In this document: positions 24,278-32,848 of the stretch, in pieces | Layout: every line of letters starts with the position of its first letter | How positions within the stretch are numbered: the first letter of the stretch is position 1 | Assembly: GCF_029952955.1 (NCBI RefSeq) | Contig: NZ_JASATX010000002.1 | Span: 181,220 to 245,219 of the forward strand | DNA from: Ruicaihuangia caeni | GTDB lineage: Bacteria > Actinomycetota > Actinomycetes > Actinomycetales > Microbacteriaceae | DNA length: 64,000 nt | Reading direction: 5' to 3' | Notes under the pieces: model-generated | Told to the model about the DNA's origin: nothing | Seen by the model: only the letters and a program-made list of their open reading frames with translations | The model's database searches: none | Translations under genes and position numbers: made by a program

Positions 24278-25812
24278 GCGGGCGCAGCGCCTTCGCTCTC
24301 CACGATGAGATCGGTGAGCGCGGCGACCGCGTGGGGGGTCGCCGTGTGAGCCGTGCGCGTGTTGAGCACGACCGGCCCCGCGGTCCCGAAGTTCGCCGGC
24401 CGCGGAGGGCACCGCGAGCCTCGGCGATGCACGGCCACGGCGCCAGCATCCTTGTTGCCGCCATCGCCTCAGCCTTCGGAGTGGGCCTGCTGCAGATCAC
24501 CGGGCTGCTGTCTGCAGTGGTCGCGGCCGACGACGTCGCCGGCGAGAGCGGCACTGTCGCGTTCATGCTGCAATTACTCGCCTTCGTGTTCATCGTGATC
24601 GCCGCCTACGTCGGAGCGGTCGTCACCTCGAACACGTTCGCGACCATCGTCGCCGGACGGGTGCGGTCCATCGCCCTGCTGCGTCTGCTGGGCTCGACCG
24701 CGAGCGCTCAACGCAACACCATCGCGCGCGAGGGGCTCGCAGTCGGCGTGATCGGTTCTCTGACGGGCGCGGTGGCGGGCACCGCGATCGCCGTCGCGCT
24801 CGACCGCACCGCCGTGGCCACCGGATTCCTGCCCGATGTCGGCTTCTCCTATGCACGGCCGGTGCTCGCCGTGCCCATCGTGGGAGTGCTGCTCACGACA
24901 TGGCTGGCCTCGTGGATCGGGTGCCGACGCGTGCTCACCGTCACGCCGCTGCAGGCGCTCTCGAACGCAACCGAGCTTCGGCACGAGGAGGTCACGGGCA
25001 GGCGGGGCCGCAACGCCGCCGCGGTCACGCTGGTCGTGATCGGCGGTGTGCTGCTCGCGGGTGCGCTCCTGCTCGGATTGCTCACGCCGCTCGCGGTGCT
25101 GGTGGGCCTGTTCGGCGGCATCATCTCGTTCACCGGTGTCGTACTCGCAGCGGATGCGGTGATCCCGCCCGTGCTGCGTCTAATGGGCCGTCTCCTGGGC
25201 TCCCGCCCTGCAGCATCACTCGCGGCAGGCAACGCGCTGCGCTACCCGCAGCGCAGCGCTCGGTCCACCGTGGGACTCGTCATCGGCGTGACCCTCGTCA
25301 CGACCTTCGGCGTCGCGGTGGCGAGCTTCGAGCAGATGACTCGCGCGGCGATGGAAGCGGAGCCCGAGCTCTACCAGGGCATCTCCGAGGTGCTCGCGAT
25401 GGTCGTAGGCGTGGTCTCGCTGCTCATCGGCTTCAGTGCGCTGATCGCAGCGGTGGGTTTGGTGAACACCCTCTCGCTGAGCGTGCTGCAGCGCACTCGC
25501 GAGCTGGGGCTGCTTCGCGCGCTGGGGTTCTCGGCGCGGCAGATCCGCGCCATGATCCTCGCCGAGAGCGCCCAGCTCGTCGCGGCGGCGCTGGTTATCG
25601 GTCTGCTGCTCGGCGGAGTGTACGGGTGGATCGGCGCGCAATCGATGATGGGGTCGGTCAACGGAAGTCCCGGCATCGTGATGCCCGGTGTGCCGTGGAT
25701 CGTGATCGCTGCGGTGGTGCTTGCCAGCGCGGTGCTCACCGTGGTCGCGTCATGGGCGCCCAGTCGCCGGGCGACGCGCGTGTCACCCATCGAGGCGCTC
25801 GCCGCGGATTGA
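24274..25812 (+). CDS. FtsX-like ABC transporter permease
   Basis: A 512-residue permease with two FtsX-type membrane units. The first lies around residues 85-215 (LQLLAFVFIVIAAYVGAVVT, SIALLRLLGSTASAQRNTI) and the second around residues 370-505 (VLAMVVGVVSLLIGFSALIA, RELGLLRALGFSARQIRAMI), with two more helices between (VTLVVIGGVLLAGALLLGLL). A stretch of about 50 residues at the N-terminus is Arg-rich and hydrophilic (GDRVGGRRVSRARVEHDRPR) where homologues normally go straight into a helix. The start ATG 24274 overlaps the ATPase stop (ATGA). Confidence 0.9.
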   Translation: MSGRSAFALHDEIGERGDRVGGRRVSRARVEHDRPRGPEVRRPRRAPRASAMHGHGASILVAAIASAFGVGLLQITGLLSAVVAADDVAGESGTVAFMLQLLAFVFIVIAAYVGAVVTSNTFATIVAGRVRSIALLRLLGSTASAQRNTIAREGLAVGVIGSLTGAVAGTAIAVALDRTAVATGFLPDVGFSYARPVLAVPIVGVLLTTWLASWIGCRRVLTVTPLQALSNATELRHEEVTGRRGRNAAAVTLVVIGGVLLAGALLLGLLTPLAVLVGLFGGIISFTGVVLAADAVIPPVLRLMGRLLGSRPAASLAAGNALRYPQRSARSTVGLVIGVTLVTTFGVAVASFEQMTRAAMEAEPELYQGISEVLAMVVGVVSLLIGFSALIAAVGLVNTLSLSVLQRTRELGLLRALGFSARQIRAMILAESAQLVAAALVIGLLLGGVYGWIGAQSMMGSVNGSPGIVMPGVPWIVIAAVVLASAVLTVVASWAPSRRATRVSPIEALAAD

Positions 25813-25919
25813 TGCGCGCCCCGGCATCCGGACCCGCCCCGGATCCGCCATCACTCCGCCCGCTCCCCGCCGCCCGGCATCCGCCGGTGTGCGCCCTTCG
25901 CCGGCATCCGCAGCTCGCT

Positions 25920-25983
25920 CGTCGAGATGACACAATGTGCACGCGTCAAGCGCTTGCCGATCGCGCTTTGTGTCATCTCGGCG
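25920..25983. repeat. 64-bp palindromic intergenic repeat, right copy
   Basis: Begins CGTCGAGATGACAC, contains TCAAGCGCTTGCCGA and ends TGTCATCTCGGCG; same length and orientation as the copy at 21272-21335. The 237-bp gap around it (25813-26049) holds no gene but has four occurrences of GGCATCCG. Confidence 0.85.
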
Positions 25984-26037
25984 TGCGCCACGGTGAGCGC
26001 AGGCCGGTCTCCGGCATCCGCATCGCACCCCGCTCAG

Positions 26038-26043
26038 TAGGGT
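26038..26043 (+). promoter_or_regulatory. Leaderless-type -10 (TAGGGT) for the EssC-like gene
   Basis: TAGGGT is followed by AGAACG and GTG 26050: six-base spacing, no ribosome binding site. Confidence 0.5.
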
Positions 26044-26049
26044 AGAACG

Positions 26050-29000
26050 GTGCGTCTGAAGCTGACCCTGTCGCGCCCGTCCGGCTCGTCGAGCGACATC
26101 GTGGTGACCACGGATGCCGGGGCCACCATCAACGAGGTGGCGCAGACCATCAACCGGGTCGACCCGCTCGCCACCCCGCTCGAGCACACCGACCTGACGC
26201 TGCGTGCCACCATCCCGGGTCTCGCCGAGCCGATGCTGCTGCCGGCCGACGCTCCGGTCGGAGAAGCCTGGATCGGTTCGGGCGCCACCGTGACCCTCAC
26301 ACGCGCGGGCCACCACTTCGAGGCCGCCGAGAGCCGCCGGGGCCCGGCAGTCGCGACGCTGCAGATCCTCGACGGCCCCGACGCCGGGCGAACAGTTCCG
26401 CTCGCATCGGGCAGCTGGACGCTCGGCCGTGACGCCGACTGCGACATCGTGCTCGACGACAAGCTGGTCTCGAAGCGCCACCTGCGGCTCGAGGTGGGCG
26501 ACGCGGTCGGCGTGGTCGACCTCGGGTCCGCGAACGGGGTCGTCGTCGATGGCGGCATCGTCACCCGCTTGCGGGTCGAGCGCGAAGAGACGCTGCTGCT
26601 CGGCGACACCCGCGTGCTCATCACGGTGCTCCAGCACGTCTCGGCCGCCGCCGCGACCAAGGCCGGTCCGGTCTTCTTCAACCGATCGCCCAAGGTGGAG
26701 CAGCGCTACCGGGGCCGCGAGTTCGCCGCCCCCGATGTGCCCACCGAGCCCGAGGAGCAGCCGTTCCCCTACCTGGCGCTCATCGCGCCTGTGCTGCTCG
26801 GGTTGAGCATGTTCGCGCTCACCGGCCGCGTGTTCTCGCTGCTCTTCGTGTTCATGGCGCCGCTCATGCTGCTCGGCAACCACCTCACCCAGAAGCAGCG
26901 CGAGAAGCGCAAGCAGAAGCGCATGATCGAGCGCTTCGAGAGTCGCATCGAGAGCCTCGAAGGCCTCATGTCGAAAGAGGCGGTCGTCGAGCAGTCCGCG
27001 CGGCTCGCTGAATCGCCCTCGACCTACGACGCATACGAAGCTGCCGTGCGCCGCAGCCCGCTGCTGTGGACGCGCCGCCCCGAGCACTGGTCGTTCCTGA
27101 ACGTGCGGCTGGGCATCGGCACCATGCTGTCGCGCAACAGCATCGCCTCGCACGACAGCCCCGAGATGCTGCCCGAGTTCCAAGAGCGGCTCGACGCCCT
27201 CGTCGAGCGCACCAAGCGGGTGCCCGGCGTGCCGATCATCGACAACCTCTACGACGCCGGCGCGCTCGGTGTCGCGGGTGAACCTGACACCGCGATCGGC
27301 TCGGTGAACTCGGTGCTCGTGCAGCTCACGGCGCTGCACTCGCCCGCCGAGCTCGCAGTCGCGACCATCGTCACGCCGCGGTGGTCGGAACCCCTTTCAT
27401 GGCTCAAGTGGATGCCGCACACCTCGTCGGCGCACAGTCCCCTCGGCAGCACGCCGCATCTCGCCGACAGCGCCGCGAGCGGTGCGGCCGTGCTCTCCGC
27501 GATCGAAGGGCTCATCGCCCAGCGCCTCGCCGGACACAAGGTTGAACGCCGCGGGGCGATGGAGCAGCGGCGCGCGGCCCTCGACCGGGGCAACGAGGTC
27601 GGTCAGTCGAGCTCGCCGGCATCCACCGGCACGCCGTCCCCAGTGCCCGCAGTCGTCGTGCTCATCTCGAACGACGCGGACCTCGACCGCGCCAGGCTCG
27701 TGCAGCTCGCCGAGTCGGCGGCGGATGCCGGCGTCTACCCCGTCTGGCTCGCCGCCGACGTGCACGAGCTTCCCGCCGTCTGCCGCACCTACCTGCACAT
27801 CGAGCCCGAGCGGCAGCACGCCACCGTCGGCCTCGTGCGGCTCGGCGAGACGATCACCGACGTCGTGACCGAGGTCGTGTCGCCGGAGCAGGCGCTCGAC
27901 TTCGCCCGCCGCATGGCCCCGGTCATCGATGCGGGGGCGCTGGTCGAAGACTCCAGTGACCTGCCGCGCTCGGTCTCGCTGGTGACGCTGCTCGGCCATG
28001 ACCTCGTCGAGTCGAGCGACGCCGTGATCGACCGCTGGCGTCAGAACGAGTCGATTCATGACCGCACGCCGGGCCGCGCGTTGAAGCCCAGGCGCGCCGG
28101 CAAGCTTCGCGCGACGGTGGGGTCGGCCGGAGTCGACGCGATGCACCTCGACCTGCGCACGCAGGGCCCTCACGCGCTCGTCGGCGGTACGACCGGCGCC
28201 GGCAAGAGCGAGTTCCTGCAGGCGTGGGTGCTCGGCATGGCAGCCGAGTACAGCCCCGACCGGGTCACGTTCCTCTTCGTCGACTACAAGGGCGGCTCGG
28301 CGTTCGCCGACTGCGTCTCGCTGCCGCACTGCGTCGGCCTCGTCACCGACCTCAGCCCGCACCTGGTGCGTCGCGCGCTCACGAGCCTTCGCGCCGAGCT
28401 GCACCACCGCGAGCACCTGCTCAACCGCAAGAAGGCCAAAGACCTGCTTGAGCTCGAGAAGCGCGGCGACCCGGAGAGCCCGCCGGCGCTCGTGCTCGTG
28501 ATCGACGAGTTCGCAGCGCTCGTGGGGGAGGTGCCCGAGTTCGTCGACGGCGTGGTCGACATCGCCCAGCGCGGCCGGTCGCTCGGCATCCACCTCATCA
28601 TGGCCACGCAGCGACCCGCGGGCGTCATCCGTGACAACCTGCGCGCGAATACCAACCTCCGCGTGGCGCTGCGCATGGCTGACGAGTCAGACAGCCAGGA
28701 CGTCGTGGGCGTCGAGGATGCCGCGCACTTCGACCCCGGTCTACCCGGCCGCGGCGTCGCCAAGACCGGGCCGGGGCGACTCGCGCTCTTCCAATCGGCC
28801 TACGCGGGCGGCTGGACCACCCGCGAGCCCGAGCGCGCGGGCATCGAGGTGGCGGAGCTGCGCTTCGGGTCGGAGCAGCGCTGGACGGAACCCGACAGCG
28901 GCGTGGTCGAAGAGCTGCGCGACCTCGGACCGACAGACCAGCAGCGCCTCGTCGGCTCGATCGTGGCAGCGGCCGGTGGCGCCGGCATCCCGGCCCCGCG

Positions 29001-30534
29001 CCGTCCTTGGCTCGACGAACTGGCGCCGGTCTACGACCTGGTGAAGCTCAAGCAGCGCACCGATTCGCAGCTCGTGCTCGGCGTGGCCGATATGCCGCAG
29101 GTGCAAGACCAGAGGGTGCTGTACTTCGAACCGGATGCCGACGGCCACCTCGCCTTCTACGGCACCGGCGGCTCGGGCAAGAGTGCGGCGCTGCGCACGC
29201 TCGCCGCGGCTGCGGGCATCACCCCTCGCGGCGGACCAGTGCAGGTGTACGGGCTCGATTTCGCGGCCGGCAGCCTGCGCATGCTCGAAGAGCTGCCGCA
29301 CGTCGGGTCGATCGTCTCGGGCGACGACAGCGAACGCATCGTGCGCCTGTTCCGGATGCTGAAGGACGAGCTCGATCGGCGCGGCCCGTTGTTCGCTGAG
29401 GCCAACGCCGGCAGCATCACCGAGTACCGCAGGCTGGCCGGGCGGCCCGAGGAGGCGCGGCTGCTGCTGCTCATCGACGGGTTCCCGTCGTTCCGCGACG
29501 GCTGGGAGATCGGCAGCGGGCGGTCGGCGCACTTCGACGTGTTCAAGGACATCCTCTCCGACGGTCGACGCCTCGGCGTCCACGTGCTGCTGACAGCCGA
29601 CCGCGCCTCGGGAGTGCCGTCGTCGATCGCCTCGAGCATCCCTCGCAAGGTGGTGCTGCGGCTCGCCGACGAGTCGGGGTACGCGCAGCTCGACGTGCCG
29701 GGCGATGTGCTCGGACCGAAGTCACCGCCCGGGCGCGCCATCATCGACTGCACCGAGACCCAGCTCGCGGTGCTCGGCGGCAGCGCCAGTGTGGCTGAGC
29801 AGTCGGCCGCGCTGCAGCAACTGGCAGAGTCGATGTGCCGGGCGGGCGTGACCGAGGCGGCCGCGATCGGCTCGCTGCCGAAGGAGTTCGCGCAGGCCGA
29901 GCTGCCGACGCACATCGACGGCCTTCCGGTGGTGGGCATCAACGATGAGCTCGAGCCGGCGACCCTCGAGCCTGAGGGAGTGCTGTTGGTCGCGGGCGGA
30001 CCTGCGAGCGGGCGCACAACTGCGTTGCAGACGCTCACGGCGGCCCTGCGCCGGCACGACGAGGAGACGCGGCTGTACTACTTCGGAAACCCGCGCTCCG
30101 TCGTCGGTAGCGGTGACCACTGGACCGGTACGGCGACCACTGTGGAGGAGGTGGCCTCACTCGCGAAGGTGCTCGCCGAGGCGATGTCGGATGCCGACAC
30201 TGAAGGCCGCATCGTCGTCGTGGTCGAGGCGATCAACGACTTCTTGCAGTCAGCGGCAGACCAGCCGCTCGTCGAGCTGATCAAGACCGCGAAGCGTAGC
30301 GAGCACCTGCTCATCGCCGAGGCCGAGACCTCGGCGTGGAGCTCGTCGTGGCCGCTCATGGGCGAGGTGAAGAACGCCCGCCGTGGACTGCTGCTGCAGC
30401 CCGAGAGCATCGAGGGCGAGGCGCTGCTGAAGACGGCGCTGCCGCGCATCGCCCGCTCCGAGTTCCCGCCCGGCCGCGGCATGTTCGTCGCGAAGGGCAA
30501 GGCCAGCCGCGTGCAGCTCCCGCTGCCCGGGTAG
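26050..30534 (+). CDS. FHA-fused EssC/EccC-type FtsK/SpoIIIE ATPase (type VII secretion motor)
   Basis: A 1494-residue membrane ATPase, the motor of type VII secretion-like systems. Residues 1-90 form a ubiquitin-like or FHA-like region. A clear FHA domain follows at about 97-195 (SWTLGRDADCDIVLDDKLVS, KRHLRLEV, DLGSANG), then two membrane helices at about 237-280 (PYLALIAPVLLGLSMFALTG). There are three FtsK-like domains. The first is intact, with GGTTGAGKS at 712-720 and DEFAAL at about 819. The second has GTGGSGKS at 1038-1045 but IDGF in place of a Walker B glutamate. The third has Arg1322 in place of the Walker A Lys (GPASGRTT). Having only the first domain competent is typical of EssC/EccC. 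The FHA fusion recalls Firmicutes EssC and could bind phospho-threonine made by the kinase at 37010. The start is GTG. Confidence 0.9.
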   Translation: MRLKLTLSRPSGSSSDIVVTTDAGATINEVAQTINRVDPLATPLEHTDLTLRATIPGLAEPMLLPADAPVGEAWIGSGATVTLTRAGHHFEAAESRRGPAVATLQILDGPDAGRTVPLASGSWTLGRDADCDIVLDDKLVSKRHLRLEVGDAVGVVDLGSANGVVVDGGIVTRLRVEREETLLLGDTRVLITVLQHVSAAAATKAGPVFFNRSPKVEQRYRGREFAAPDVPTEPEEQPFPYLALIAPVLLGLSMFALTGRVFSLLFVFMAPLMLLGNHLTQKQREKRKQKRMIERFESRIESLEGLMSKEAVVEQSARLAESPSTYDAYEAAVRRSPLLWTRRPEHWSFLNVRLGIGTMLSRNSIASHDSPEMLPEFQERLDALVERTKRVPGVPIIDNLYDAGALGVAGEPDTAIGSVNSVLVQLTALHSPAELAVATIVTPRWSEPLSWLKWMPHTSSAHSPLGSTPHLADSAASGAAVLSAIEGLIAQRLAGHKVERRGAMEQRRAALDRGNEVGQSSSPASTGTPSPVPAVVVLISNDADLDRARLVQLAESAADAGVYPVWLAADVHELPAVCRTYLHIEPERQHATVGLVRLGETITDVVTEVVSPEQALDFARRMAPVIDAGALVEDSSDLPRSVSLVTLLGHDLVESSDAVIDRWRQNESIHDRTPGRALKPRRAGKLRATVGSAGVDAMHLDLRTQGPHALVGGTTGAGKSEFLQAWVLGMAAEYSPDRVTFLFVDYKGGSAFADCVSLPHCVGLVTDLSPHLVRRALTSLRAELHHREHLLNRKKAKDLLELEKRGDPESPPALVLVIDEFAALVGEVPEFVDGVVDIAQRGRSLGIHLIMATQRPAGVIRDNLRANTNLRVALRMADESDSQDVVGVEDAAHFDPGLPGRGVAKTGPGRLALFQSAYAGGWTTREPERAGIEVAELRFGSEQRWTEPDSGVVEELRDLGPTDQQRLVGSIVAAAGGAGIPAPRRPWLDELAPVYDLVKLKQRTDSQLVLGVADMPQVQDQRVLYFEPDADGHLAFYGTGGSGKSAALRTLAAAAGITPRGGPVQVYGLDFAAGSLRMLEELPHVGSIVSGDDSERIVRLFRMLKDELDRRGPLFAEANAGSITEYRRLAGRPEEARLLLLIDGFPSFRDGWEIGSGRSAHFDVFKDILSDGRRLGVHVLLTADRASGVPSSIASSIPRKVVLRLADESGYAQLDVPGDVLGPKSPPGRAIIDCTETQLAVLGGSASVAEQSAALQQLAESMCRAGVTEAAAIGSLPKEFAQAELPTHIDGLPVVGINDELEPATLEPEGVLLVAGGPASGRTTALQTLTAALRRHDEETRLYYFGNPRSVVGSGDHWTGTATTVEEVASLAKVLAEAMSDADTEGRIVVVVEAINDFLQSAADQPLVELIKTAKRSEHLLIAEAETSAWSSSWPLMGEVKNARRGLLLQPESIEGEALLKTALPRIARSEFPPGRGMFVAKGKASRVQLPLPG

Positions 30535-30579
30535 CCGCGCGCCGCGCCGCGCCGCGCCGCGCCGCACCGCGCGGGCTGC

Positions 30580-30592
30580 GGGGCTGCGCCCC
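30580..30592 (+). terminator. Weak hairpin after the EssC-like gene
   Basis: GGGGC-TGC-GCCCC followed by TCGTCTT, after a (GCCGC)5 tract at 30541-30565. A short but GC-rich stem; it could end the EssC-like transcript. Confidence 0.35.
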
Positions 30593-30620
30593 TCGTCTTG
30601 CATACCGGCGACTGCGCCAT

Positions 30621-30664
30621 GTAAGGACTTCTGCGCCACGTGTACCTGGCGCGGAAGTCCGTAC
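30621..30664. repeat. 44-bp near-perfect palindrome, left of the DUF559 gene
   Basis: GTAAGGACTTCTGCGCC pairs with GGCGCGGAAGTCCGTAC, around the core GCGCCACGTGTACCTGGCGC (30633-30652). The core recurs in inverted orientation, with one mismatch, at 31765-31784 on the other side of the DUF559 gene. Confidence 0.85.
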
Positions 30665-30785
30665 GCGGCGCGTTCACTTCCCGCCAGTGGCTGCGCTCGC
30701 CCTCCACAACGCGCGCACCGAACGGCTGGTTACGCCTGGGCAGACACTCGCCTGCGACCGCTCGATCGCGAGCGACGCTGTACGG

Positions 30786-31727
30786 ATGACCCAGCATCCG
30801 GAGCTCTTGCTCGTTCGCGATTCAACGCTTCTTTCGCCCGCTATGACTGCAAGAGAACTCGCGCGATCGGTCGCCCGCGGAGAGAGACACCGGGTGCGAC
30901 GCGGTGCCTATGTGATCAGCGATGTGTGGCAACGGATGCCGGAGGGCGACCGTCAGCAACTCCGGGCGCGAGCGGTCGCGGGCACCCGCGCTTCCGACGT
31001 GGTCATGAGCCACTGGTCGGCCGCAGCGCTCCATGGGCTCCCTCTGATCGGCACGTGGCCAACCGAGGTCCACATTCTGAGCAGGAGTCGCAGCGGACGC
31101 TCGCGAAACGGTGTAGTTGAGCATGTGGCGCCGATCAGTGAGCTAGACATCACCACGATCGACGGGCTGCGCTTGACCTCGCTTCCTAGAACGCTCGTCG
31201 ACATGGCAGCGGTGCTGCCGCTCGCCGCCGGTGTCGCTATGGCCGATAGCGCTCTGTTCGTCGGCCGTGGTGAGGCTCGCTGCACCGCTGGTGAGGTGCT
31301 CGAAGCGCTTGCGCGGCGCGGGCCGATGCGGGCACACCGCCGCGTGGCGCGAATGATCGAGCTTGCGAGGACTTGTGCCGAGAGCCCGCTGGAATCGGCG
31401 AGCCGCGTGGTGATCATCGAATGTGGCTTTCCACTTCCCGACTTGCAGCGCGAGTTCTGCGACGGCGCGGGGCTGATCGGCCGCCCCGACTTCGCGTGGC
31501 CACAGCATCGCCTTGTCGGAGAGGCGGACGGGGAGCTCAAGTACCTCGACGAGAGGTATCGCGGCGGGCGCTCGGTCGAGCAAGTCGTGCTCGATGAGAA
31601 GTACCGAGAGGATCGCCTGCGCGCCCTTGGCTTCCGCGTGGTGCGCTGGGGATGGCGCGATGTGATGAAGCCCGAGCAACTCTGCGCGAAACTCGAGGCC
31701 GCGGGGCTGCCAAGAGTTGCGCGCTGA
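30786..31727 (+). CDS. AbiEi-type N-terminal domain plus DUF559 endonuclease-like protein
   Basis: A 313-residue protein. The N-terminal part (LTARELARSVARGERHRVRR-type region, then VMSHWSAAALHGLPLIG) resembles the antitoxin/winged-helix domain of AbiEi-like proteins. The C-terminal part (GRPDFAWPQHRLVGEADGEL, then DRLRALGFRVVRWGWRDV) is the Vsr/DUF559 restriction-endonuclease-like fold with its catalytic D and E. The family is common as scattered single genes in Actinobacteria; its biological role is unproven. ATG 30786 is chosen because the upstream frame reads through EssC sequence. Third positions use more A and T than the neighbours (GTT CGC GAT TCA, CTT CTT). The gene interrupts the secretion locus and is bounded by inverted palindromes, which suggests later insertion. 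Confidence 0.78.
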   Translation: MTQHPELLLVRDSTLLSPAMTARELARSVARGERHRVRRGAYVISDVWQRMPEGDRQQLRARAVAGTRASDVVMSHWSAAALHGLPLIGTWPTEVHILSRSRSGRSRNGVVEHVAPISELDITTIDGLRLTSLPRTLVDMAAVLPLAAGVAMADSALFVGRGEARCTAGEVLEALARRGPMRAHRRVARMIELARTCAESPLESASRVVIIECGFPLPDLQREFCDGAGLIGRPDFAWPQHRLVGEADGELKYLDERYRGGRSVEQVVLDEKYREDRLRALGFRVVRWGWRDVMKPEQLCAKLEAAGLPRVAR

Positions 31728-31741
31728 GGTGGAAAGCGTAC

Positions 31742-31807
31742 GTCTGCGCCAACAGCGGACATTCGCGCCAGGTATACGTGGCGCGCTTGGCCGTAAGTGG
31801 CGCAGAC
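31742..31807. repeat. Palindromic repeat, right of the DUF559 gene
   Basis: Outer arms GTCTGCGCCA (31742-31751) and TGGCGCAGAC (31798-31807) enclose the core GCGCCAGGTATACGTGGCGC (31765-31784). The core is the reverse complement of the one at 30633-30652 with one mismatch. Confidence 0.85.
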
Positions 31808-31847
31808 ATGTTCGAGGCGGGCGACGGATGCTGAGGGGGCCAGTCAG

Positions 31848-31867
31848 CATGGGGAGTCCTCCCCATG
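31848..31867. promoter_or_regulatory. 20-bp inverted repeat upstream of the WXG100-like gene
   Basis: CATGGGGAG-TC-CTCCCCATG: two perfect 9-bp arms around a two-base centre. It lies 21 bases before the likely -10 at 31889, overlapping the -35 region, as expected of an operator. Confidence 0.5.
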
Positions 31868-31888
31868 GGCGGGTTGGGGAGATCCCGC

Positions 31889-31894
31889 TAGCGT
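31889..31894 (+). promoter_or_regulatory. Probable -10 (TAGCGT) of the WXG100-like operon
   Basis: TAGCGT, with a leader of about 50 bases to ATG 31948, which has its own ribosome binding site GAAGGAG. No good -35; the inverted repeat at 31848 covers that region. Confidence 0.4.
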
Positions 31895-31947
31895 GGAAGA
31901 CGATCGGCCGGGTCAGGGGGCCTGCCGCGAAGCGAAGGAGTTTGCAT

Positions 31948-32244
31948 ATGGCGAACATGAATGTCACCTATTCGGAGATGAACGACGCCGCTGGCCGCCT
32001 CACCACCGGCAAGGAGGAGCTCACCTCGAAGCTCAACGAGCTGCAGGTGCTCATCAACAACCTCGTGAACGCGGGATTCGTGACGGATGCCGCATCGGGC
32101 GCGTTCCAGAGTTCGTACGAGCAGTTCACCAAGGGCGCGACCGAGACGGTCGGCGGCCTCGACGGCATGTCGCAGTTCCTCATCAAGGCCGCAGAGGCGC
32201 TCAAGAACGTGGACGAGGAGCTCGGCCGCGCCATCAGCGGCTGA
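31948..32244 (+). CDS. WXG100-like small secreted protein
   Basis: A 98-residue helical hairpin protein of the EsxA/WXG100 type, the expected substrate of the EssC-like ATPase. Two helices (EELTSKLNELQVLINNLVNA and FQSSYEQFTKGATETVGGLD) flank the turn. The turn reads GFVTDAASGAF, with F-V-T in place of the W-x-G motif but the same following pattern (D-A-A-x-x-F). The start ATG 31948 (MANMNVTYSEMNDAAGRLTT) is set by GAAGGAG eight bases upstream; the longer open frame to 31717 is spurious. There is no signal peptide. In this family, small size and abundance usually go with a strong separate promoter, and one is suggested at 31889. Confidence 0.85.
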   Translation: MANMNVTYSEMNDAAGRLTTGKEELTSKLNELQVLINNLVNAGFVTDAASGAFQSSYEQFTKGATETVGGLDGMSQFLIKAAEALKNVDEELGRAISG

Positions 32245-32350
32245 CGCAGCGGGCTTCGCGGGCGGCCGCGGCCGCAGCGCCGGGACCAGCGCCTCGAGGC
32301 GGTGCGGATGCGGTCTGCTTGGCGGGTCGCCGCGTGCGGGCCGCGGTGAG

Positions 32351-32398
32351 TTGCCGTTGCCGTTGCCGTTGCCGATGCCGATGCCGATCCCGATGCCG
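32351..32398. repeat. Hexanucleotide tract (TTGCCG)4 (ATGCCG)n
   Basis: Four TTGCCG units, then ATGCCG and ATCCCG variants. Same unit as in the 3345-3512 tract. It begins the 604-bp gene-free gap 32245-32848 between the two small helical proteins. Confidence 0.9.
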
Positions 32399-32440
32399 TT
32401 GCGCCGCCGCTGCACCCGCTCGCGGCGTCTGCCAACGCGG

Positions 32441-32560
32441 CACCGGTCCCACACCGCGCAGAGGCGCAGTTCCGCCAGCCGCGACACCGGTCCCACACCG
32501 GGCCGAGGCGCAGTTCCGCCAGCCGCGACACCGGTCCCACACCGGGCCGAGGCGCGACAC
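32441..32560. repeat. 44-bp tandem repeat, about 2.7 copies
   Basis: Units begin at 32441, 32485 and 32529 with CACCGGTCCCACACCG and contain GAGGCGCAGTTCCGCCAGCC. The second and third differ little; the third is cut short. No hairpin or gene is obvious. The rest of the gap, 32561-32848, is a C/A-rich, G-poor low-complexity stretch built of ACCGACCGCACC-like words. The frame open across it is a composition effect. Confidence 0.9.
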
Positions 32561-32848
32561 GGTCGGCCGCAGCACCTCACGATCACCGCGCTGACCGGCG
32601 CATCGCATCCGCGGGCCGGCCGCACGCATCCGCCGACCGACCGTGCTGCATCCGCTCGGCGGCAACGCACCCGCTGCCGGCGCCGGCCCGCAGCCTCCGG
32701 CACCGGCGCCGCACGACAGAACGCGGCACGACCGCGCACCGCCCACCGACCGCACCAACGGCCGCCGCATCACCGACCGCACCACCCACCGACCGCACCA
32801 CCACAACCGCGCACCACTGAACAGCTCAGACAACACCAGGGGGACCAC

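Noticed and set aside
24274..24440. Frameshift in the Arg-rich N-terminus of the FtsX permease
   Set aside because: No other frame gives a recognisable permease N-terminus, so the odd sequence is left as part of the protein.
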